9,700 bases of DNA from JBFELO01 sp041552055. Lineage in GTDB: Bacteria > Acidobacteriota > Thermoanaerobaculia > Thermoanaerobaculales > Sulfomarinibacteraceae. Shown here piece by piece: positions 4,686-9,700 of the stretch. Below the pieces are notes generated by a model. That model worked only from the letters and a program-made list of their open reading frames with translations, was not told where the DNA came from and did not search any database. Position numbers and translations under genes: made by a program. Where the stretch lies: NCBI GenBank assembly GCA_041552055.1, contig JBFELO010000169.1:1-9700 (forward strand), read 5' to 3'. Positions within the stretch are counted from its first letter, which is position 1; each line of letters opens with the position of its first letter.

Positions 4686-7600
4686 TACCGCGTCGACAGG
4701 CGCAAGCCGTTGTGCGAGCGGGTTACGTGGAAGATCTCGGAGAGGACCTCACGGTACGGGCTGGAAGCAGCGGGGGCATCGTTGATGGTTTCGATCGTTA
4801 CCGCCTTCAGCGGTTTGACCGGTCGGCCGAGCAGGTTCTTCAGGAAGCCGAAGTAATCGACCAGTCTCGGGTGATCTGCGCTGACCTCGATGCGGAGGCG
4901 GTTGCCGCGGCGCTCGGATACGACCACCAACCGGCGGCCGTGGTACACGACGTGGTTGGTTGGGACCCTTCGAGGAAGAGTTGCCTTGAGCTGCTCGAGG
5001 CCGAGCCCGGTGGGTGAGGCCGGGTCGGTCGCGTTCATCCACCACACGAGGTCCTCGGCCTGACCCTCCTGGAGCTCACGAAGGGCGCCATGAGCCATGA
5101 ACTGCAGGCCGGGCACGCCTTCGAAAAACCGCCCCGCCACCACCTCGCCCGCGAGCTCCAACATGCGCAGCGCGCGAAAGACCCTCGACCATCGCAGGCC
5201 CGGCAGCTCGCGCTCGAGCAGCTCGCGGAAGACGATGCCGTAGCGGTCGAGCAACACCCGTGCCCGCTCGCGGTCATCCTCCTCCTGCTCGAGGGCATCG
5301 GCCGGACCGTTGATCGGCGACAGCCGGAGCCACGCACCGGTCACGGGGCGGTCCGAGCGCCAACGGTCGAACCGCGGCCGACGCCGGCTCCGACGCTCGG
5401 CCGCCCCCTCGTAGATCGGCTCGACGCGAAAGTTGCCGAGGACCGCGTTTCGAACCGGGGCAAAGGTGTCGGTTGTCAGCTCTCCGCGCCAGGCGTGGCG
5501 CCACAGGGCCTCGACCAACGCGGCCGAGTCGCCCTGGGTGTGGCCCATCAACTCGGTGAACGAGAACCGCCCGAGTGGATGGGGAAAGAGCGTTTCGATG
5601 TCAAGCGATTCGTCCTCGCCGGCGGGGGGAGGTGGCTCGGTGAACAGGCCGCGGTCGCCGGCGAGGCCGAGCGCCAGCCTGCGCTCACCGCAGCCGAACC
5701 ACTGGAGGTCGGTCTCGGTCATCAGGGTGTCGAGCCACGATGGCAGGTACGAATCGAGCCGGGCGGGCAAAATTTCGGTCTCGAGGGCTGCCGCGTCCAT
5801 CGGCCAGCCGAACAGGCACTCGAGGACGACCTTGAGATCGTCGAGGGTCGCGTTCGACGTCCCGAGACCCTGGTGGCTCGCGAGAAACAGCGGTAGCCGA
5901 TCGACGGAGAGCGGTCGAAAAGCCGGCCGCGCCGCCGCGCGGTGCATCCGGAGCAGGCGCTCGAGGTTCTCGCGGTCGCAGACCTCCAGCATCTCAGATC
6001 CCTCGAGCAGCTGGTCCAGCACGACGACCCGTTCTTCGGCCAGCTCGTCGAGCTCCCGTCGCAGCTGCGGCGGAGCGATTCCGAGCGTGTTCGCGACGGA
6101 GTCGGGTGTGACCGGTCCGTAGAACGCCAGCCACTCGGCCAGAAACGTGGTCAGCGTCGGGTCGTCGCCCGAGGTCGCGCCGGCGTCGACAACCGCCGAC
6201 AGGGCCTCGAGGGCCGCCGCCCCATTCTCGTCCTCGAGCGCGACCGGTCGCGGGTTCAGATCATCGAGGTCACGACCCAGGACGGACGCCACCCTCGGCA
6301 CCATCTCGACGGCGCACACGTGGCCGGGTTCCGCGTGTTCCACGACCGAGAGAGTCACCAGCCGGTCGCAGACGGTGGCCAGCTCATCGGGCGCATCGAC
6401 TCCGTGATCGCGCTCCATCGCCGCGAGCAACTGCCGCCACTCCGCGGCCGGGATCAGCAGCCGCTCTTTCGTCCACTCGAGCAGGTCGGCCCCAATCCGA
6501 GGCGCGTACCCGGACGCGGTCCGGTGCAGCTTGGCCTGGAGCTCTTCGGCGAGGTGGCGGGGCAGGAGCGGACGGAGGTGGGACGCGAGCGCGAGCTCAC
6601 GGACGAGATCCGGACGGGCCGCTACGGAAGGAAGCCCGGCAGGGCGGTCATCCGCATACATGAGCTCGTTGGTCTGCCTCCACAGCACCTGAGCTGTGAA
6701 GAGTGACGGCATGTCGGTGTGGACGTGGCGGATCGCGATGCGGCCGTCACGCACCTCGGCGAGGCGCTCGCGGAGCTCGTCCAGCTCGAACTCGTCCTGC
6801 AGACAGGTCCGCCACGCCTCCAGTACGAGCGGGAAGTCACCGTGCTCGGAGACCGCCTCGAGAAGCTCCTTGGCGCGCTGCCGGTTGAGCCACAGCGGGG
6901 TGCGGCGGCGGTGGCCGCCGCGCGGCAGCAGCAGCGAGCGACCTGCGGCTTCGCGGAACCGGGCGCCGAAGAAGCCTGTGTTCTCGACAGTCTCGCGCAG
7001 CAGATCCTCGAGGTTGTCGTCGTGCACCAGACCGAACGGATCCTCGACCTGCACCGAGGTCGGGCAGGTGAGCACGATGCAGTCGTCGCCGTGGACGAGC
7101 TCCGGCCGCGAACCGGTCGTGTGATACCACGCCGCAGCCAGCGCGTAGCCGAACGGCCGGTTGACCCTTCCGCCCCACGCCGTGTGCAGTACCAGCTGCC
7201 GGTGGTGGCCCTTGCCGCTTGGAGGTACGGTGTGTTCGACCACGATCTGGTGGCGGTGGGGGAGAGTGCCGATCGCGGCGTGCTGTTCCCTGAGCAGTCG
7301 GATGAGCTCGGCGGCCGCGGTCGGTTCGAGGTGGTAGGTGTCCTGAAGCTCCTCGACCAGGCTCGGGTCGTCCAGACGGTCGAGCGCCTGTTCCAGGAAG
7401 GTCGCAACCCGCTGCGACAGGAAGGACGAACGGTCGCGCTCCTCGGCGCGCCAGAACGGCGCCATTGCCGACCGGGCGTCGGCCGGCGCCACGAACACGT
7501 CGTTGTGTGTGATCCGCCGCACCCGCCAGGTCTGGACACCGAGCGTGAAGGTATCGCCGATCGACCGCTCCCACACGAACTCCTCGTCGAGCTGCCCGAG

Positions 7601-9169
7601 CGGTGCACCGCTGCCGTCCACCCTGAGGTGGAAGTAGCCGCGGTCGGGGATCGTCCCGCCGGACATGTAGAGCAGCCGCTCGGCGCCGGGCCGGGCCTGC
7701 ACTGTGCCATCGACGCGATCGATGCTCACCAGCGGGCGCAGGCTGCGCACCCGGGTCGAGGCGTACCGACCCACCAGCATGTCGAGCACGAGATCGAACT
7801 GCTGCCTCGGCAGGGTTCGGTAGGCATCCGCGGTGCGCACCGCGTCGTACAGGTCGTCGAGTGGCCAGCTGAGTCCCACGGTCATCGACACCACGACCTG
7901 GGCGAGCACGTCGAGCGGGTTGACGACCGGCTCGACCGGTTCGATGTCGCCGTCGAGGACCGCGCGGGTCAGCACCGCCGCCTCGAGCAGGCCGTACGGG
8001 TGCAGGGGATAGAGTCTGCCGCGGCTGGTCTCGCCCACCGAGTGGCCGGAACGGCCGAGTCGCTGCAGCGCCGAGGCCACGGTGGGCGGCGGCTGCACCA
8101 TGGCGACCTCGTCGATGGAACCGATGTCGATCCCGAGCTCGAGGGAGTTGGTGGCGACGATCGCCTTGAGAGTGCCGGCCTTGAGCCGCTCCTCGACAAC
8201 CGCTCGAAGCTCGCGAGACAGCGCTCCGTGATGCGAGTAGGCGAGCTGCACCTGCTCGTCCTCGTTGAGAAACCGTGCGACTTTCTCGACGGTGCGCTTC
8301 GAGTTGCCGAAGATCAGGGTCGACCGGTTCGCGCGGACCGTGCTCTTGAGCCGGGAGGTGAGCTCGGCCCACAGGGAGTCGGGCTCACGGCTCAGGGTCG
8401 GGTCGGACACCGGGAGCCCCACCTCGAGCTCATACCGCTTTGGGCTCTCGGCGGCGACCACGGCGACCCTGCGCGGCACGAAGGTGGGCTCGTCACCCTT
8501 CAGCTCCAGCCGGTGGCCGCCGGCCCACCGCGCGATCCGATCGAGCGGTCGGACCGTGGCCGACAGCGCGACGCGGTGCACCTCGCCGGCGAGGGGCACC
8601 AGTCGCTCGATTGCAGTCATCAAGTGGACGCCGCGCTTGGAACCGACCACGGCGTGGATTTCGTCGAGGATGACGGTCTCGAGCCCATCGAGGAGCTGCC
8701 GGCCGCCGCGCGATGTGAGCAGGATGTTCAGGCTCTCCGGAGTCGTGATCAAGATCTCCGGAGGGTTCTTGATCATCTGGCGACGCTCGTGCGCAGGCGT
8801 GTCGCCGGTGCGGCTCATCACCCGGACCGCGGGCGCGGCTCGGTCACTCGTCTCGAATCGGGGCTGGAGCTCGGCGAGCGGCTCGAGCAGGTTCCGCCGA
8901 ATGTCGTTGCCGAGCGCACGCAGCGGCGACACGTACAGCACCCGGACCCGGCCGCCCTCCCAAGCCCCTGTCAGCAGCCGATCGAGGGCCCACAGAAAGG
9001 CTGCCAGGGTCTTGCCGCTGCCGGTGGGTGCGGTGACGAGTACGTGCTCACGTGCGGCGATACGGGGCCATGCGAGTTGCTGAACCTCGGTGGGCTCGCC
9101 CAGTCGTTCCTCGAACCATGCCCGCGTCTGAGGGCTGAACAGGTCGAGTTCCTGGGGGGCGCGCGTCAC
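4682..9169 (-). CDS. lhr: Lhr-family ATP-dependent DNA/RNA-DNA helicase, full length
   Basis: 1495 residues, close to E. coli Lhr (about 1540) and mycobacterial Lhr (about 1500). Members are 3'-to-5' single-strand translocases that unwind duplexes including RNA-DNA hybrids and are linked to DNA repair. The superfamily 2 motifs are all present: Walker A TAPTGSGKT (46-54), YVSPLRAL (79-86), DEIH (169-172), SAT (203-205), LIFGNS (285-290), ATNSLELGIDIG (339-350) and QRLGRSGH (369-376). A winged-helix and Lhr-core region follows to about 860. Residues of about 860-1495 form the long C-terminal extension that separates full Lhr from the shorter Lhr-core. An arginine-rich stretch lies at 1259-1274. 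The start is GTG (9169-9167) without a visible Shine-Dalgarno, and a promoter placed for a leaderless mRNA lies just upstream. The stop codon falls within a 53-bp repeat. It is convergent with pepP, and no partner nuclease gene is adjacent. A large open frame antisense to it is a GC-driven shadow. Confidence 0.95.
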   Translation of the reverse strand: MTRAPQELDLFSPQTRAWFEERLGEPTEVQQLAWPRIAAREHVLVTAPTGSGKTLAAFLWALDRLLTGAWEGGRVRVLYVSPLRALGNDIRRNLLEPLAELQPRFETSDRAAPAVRVMSRTGDTPAHERRQMIKNPPEILITTPESLNILLTSRGGRQLLDGLETVILDEIHAVVGSKRGVHLMTAIERLVPLAGEVHRVALSATVRPLDRIARWAGGHRLELKGDEPTFVPRRVAVVAAESPKRYELEVGLPVSDPTLSREPDSLWAELTSRLKSTVRANRSTLIFGNSKRTVEKVARFLNEDEQVQLAYSHHGALSRELRAVVEERLKAGTLKAIVATNSLELGIDIGSIDEVAMVQPPPTVASALQRLGRSGHSVGETSRGRLYPLHPYGLLEAAVLTRAVLDGDIEPVEPVVNPLDVLAQVVVSMTVGLSWPLDDLYDAVRTADAYRTLPRQQFDLVLDMLVGRYASTRVRSLRPLVSIDRVDGTVQARPGAERLLYMSGGTIPDRGYFHLRVDGSGAPLGQLDEEFVWERSIGDTFTLGVQTWRVRRITHNDVFVAPADARSAMAPFWRAEERDRSSFLSQRVATFLEQALDRLDDPSLVEELQDTYHLEPTAAAELIRLLREQHAAIGTLPHRHQIVVEHTVPPSGKGHHRQLVLHTAWGGRVNRPFGYALAAAWYHTTGSRPELVHGDDCIVLTCPTSVQVEDPFGLVHDDNLEDLLRETVENTGFFGARFREAAGRSLLLPRGGHRRRTPLWLNRQRAKELLEAVSEHGDFPLVLEAWRTCLQDEFELDELRERLAEVRDGRIAIRHVHTDMPSLFTAQVLWRQTNELMYADDRPAGLPSVAARPDLVRELALASHLRPLLPRHLAEELQAKLHRTASGYAPRIGADLLEWTKERLLIPAAEWRQLLAAMERDHGVDAPDELATVCDRLVTLSVVEHAEPGHVCAVEMVPRVASVLGRDLDDLNPRPVALEDENGAAALEALSAVVDAGATSGDDPTLTTFLAEWLAFYGPVTPDSVANTLGIAPPQLRRELDELAEERVVVLDQLLEGSEMLEVCDRENLERLLRMHRAAARPAFRPLSVDRLPLFLASHQGLGTSNATLDDLKVVLECLFGWPMDAAALETEILPARLDSYLPSWLDTLMTETDLQWFGCGERRLALGLAGDRGLFTEPPPPAGEDESLDIETLFPHPLGRFSFTELMGHTQGDSAALVEALWRHAWRGELTTDTFAPVRNAVLGNFRVEPIYEGAAERRSRRRPRFDRWRSDRPVTGAWLRLSPINGPADALEQEEDDRERARVLLDRYGIVFRELLERELPGLRWSRVFRALRMLELAGEVVAGRFFEGVPGLQFMAHGALRELQEGQAEDLVWWMNATDPASPTGLGLEQLKATLPRRVPTNHVVYHGRRLVVVSERRGNRLRIEVSADHPRLVDYFGFLKNLLGRPVKPLKAVTIETINDAPAASSPYREVLSEIFHVTRSHNGLRLSTRY

Positions 9170-9177
9170 AGATGATG

Positions 9178-9206
9178 ACGGTAGGCAAAGCTGGAGTGGC
9201 GGTCAA
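9178..9206 (-). promoter_or_regulatory. Candidate promoter of lhr, leaderless geometry
   Basis: On the minus strand, TTGACC (9206-9201; 5 of 6 to TTGACA), a 17-bp spacer and TACCGT (9183-9178; 3 of 6 to TATAAT) end 8 bp before the GTG. Transcription would start at or within a base or two of the start codon. This agrees with the absence of a Shine-Dalgarno. The -10 match is poor. Confidence 0.35.
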
Positions 9207-9221
9207 GGGGGTCGGGAAGAA

Positions 9222-9242
9222 GTTAGCAGTGAGCCGTAAGCA
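9222..9242. repeat. Three heptads related to the 4070-4125 array
   Basis: GTTAGCA, GTGAGCC and GTAAGCA are the same 7-bp family (GTAAGC plus one base) as the large array. They follow GGGGGTCGGGAAGA (9207-9220), which parallels GGGGGCGGGAAGA at 4045-4057 before the first array. This marks the left part of composite copy 2. Confidence 0.65.
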
Positions 9243-9322
9243 GAGTCTCTGGGCGTCCGGTGGTCAAGGGAGCAGCAACCAGCCGAGGGTTTGGAGGTGT
9301 CGATGACGAGTGAGACGAAGAT

Positions 9323-9346
9323 GAAGACGAAGAACGGGTGGGCGGG
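9323..9346. repeat. 24-bp direct repeat, copy 2 (other copy 11-34)
   Basis: Identical to 11-34 across 24 bases. It lies inside the second composite element, about 75 bp before module A. It has no counterpart in composite copy 1. Confidence 0.7.
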
Positions 9347-9421
9347 TGCTTTGTCCATTGGTACTTGCGGGGAACGTGCCACGGAAAAGCCGGGCAGGGC
9401 GTCGGGAGGTCGATCCGACTG

Positions 9422-9588
9422 GCAGGCCGACAACAGCGCCTCGTGCGGGGTGCCGGGTACAGGATTTCGAGGTTCACGATCGCCGGGGATAGCGTGTGGC
9501 AGCGAAGCCTCGAAATGCTGTACCGGGCTCCGGCGGGAAGCGCGCCCGGCAGCGGGCGCGTCGAAACTACGTTGGCCCCTCCGATCGG
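9422..9588. repeat. Composite repeat element, copy 2 (A-hairpin-B)
   Basis: Module A (9422-9449) and module B (9526-9588) are colinear and co-oriented with the copy at 4230-4420. The distance from A to B is 24 bp shorter. The base before module A (G) and the preceding TCGA...GCAGG region also align loosely with copy 1. The two copies form direct repeats flanking lhr. Confidence 0.7.
9452..9528. repeat. Long inverted repeat inside element copy 2
   Basis: The arms 9452-9472 and 9508-9528 are 21 bases each and pair at 19 positions. The left arm contains GGTACAGGATTTCGAGG and the right arm CCTCGAAATGCTGTACC. The loop is 35 nt. The stem sequence is unrelated to the stem at 4292-4354, though position and loop size correspond. 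No T tract follows. Confidence 0.85.
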
Positions 9589-9640
9589 GCGTGTGGGCGG
9601 GGGATCCCGCGTGCGCCTTCGCTCGTCCGGCTCCGCACTT

Positions 9641-9697
9641 CGCCGTGACAAGACGAGCTACGCCGTCACAAGTCGCCTTCGGCTTCGCCGTGACAAG
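9641..9697. repeat. CGCCGTGACAAG direct repeats at the right edge
   Basis: CGCCGTGACAAG (9641-9652), CGCCGTCACAAG (9661-9672) and CGCCGTGACAAG (9686-9697) are spaced by 20 and 25 bp. They follow GGGGGATCCCGCGTGCGCC (9599-9617), a loose parallel of the right half of the palindrome at 4557-4609. The cluster is cut by the window end. Confidence 0.6.
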
Positions 9698-9700
9698 TCC

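Larger units (their letters stand above)
9170..9700. other. 531-bp upstream region of lhr, repeats only
   Basis: I see no credible gene. The stretch holds the putative lhr promoter (9178-9206), three heptads (9222-9242), a low-similarity spacer (about 9243-9318), the 24-bp repeat (9323-9346), module A, hairpin and module B of the second composite element (9422-9588), and a repeat cluster that runs off the right edge (about 9590-9700). The longest frame (9223-9651, minus, TTG start) has no ribosome site. Confidence 0.7.

Noticed and set aside
6719..9175. Open frame of 818 codons on the plus strand antisense to lhr
   Set aside because: It lies wholly opposite a clear Lhr gene, has low-complexity Arg/Gly/Val/Glu-rich content without recognisable motifs, and is expected in GC-rich DNA.

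Overview
This window carries three intact chromosomal genes in a high-GC background (I estimate mid-60s percent GC by eye), separated by intergenic DNA unusually rich in repeats. The genes look like a free-living Gram-negative-type bacterium: good Shine-Dalgarno sites where needed, GTG starts, a possible signal peptide and a full-length Lhr helicase. From memory, the mix of strings resembling CTTCGCGTCTTCGCGGTT, heptad tandem repeats and GTCATCC...GGATGAC palindromes recalls environmental Acidobacteriota (Thermoanaerobaculia-like) assemblies. That taxonomic guess is weak and rests on no search.

Layout. Bases 1-184: 3' flank of the first gene, holding an 8-mer tandem repeat, a 7-mer tandem repeat and a 53-bp repeat. 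185-2377 (-): DUF255/YyaL-type thioredoxin-fold protein. 2378-2483: a short divergent promoter region. 2484-3872 (+): Xaa-Pro aminopeptidase (M24B). 3873-4681: 809 bp between convergent genes, with no credible gene but at least six repeat or structure elements. 4682-9169 (-): full-length Lhr-type ATP-dependent helicase. 9170-9700: 531 bp with no credible gene, carrying a second copy of the composite repeat seen at 4036-4420 and, at the right edge, the start of another repeat cluster.

The genes show no shared pathway. One is a poorly understood thioredoxin-fold protein, one trims peptides with proline at the second position, and one is a nucleic-acid repair helicase. The DUF255 and aminopeptidase genes are divergent. 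The aminopeptidase and lhr genes are convergent. No operon is visible.

The unusual part is the non-coding DNA. (i) The 3' side of each of the three genes carries, in the sense direction, an element beginning GAACCGC[G/A]AAGA. Two copies belong to an exact 53-bp repeat, and one of those supplies the TGA stop codon of lhr. (ii) Two direct copies of a composite element (heptads, module A, long hairpin, module B) flank lhr. Their flanking modules are 73-89% identical, while the long hairpin stems differ in sequence but both pair well. (iii) lhr has no visible Shine-Dalgarno and a plausible promoter that would give a leaderless mRNA starting at its GTG. I see no defence system, CRISPR array, transposase, tRNA or rRNA.
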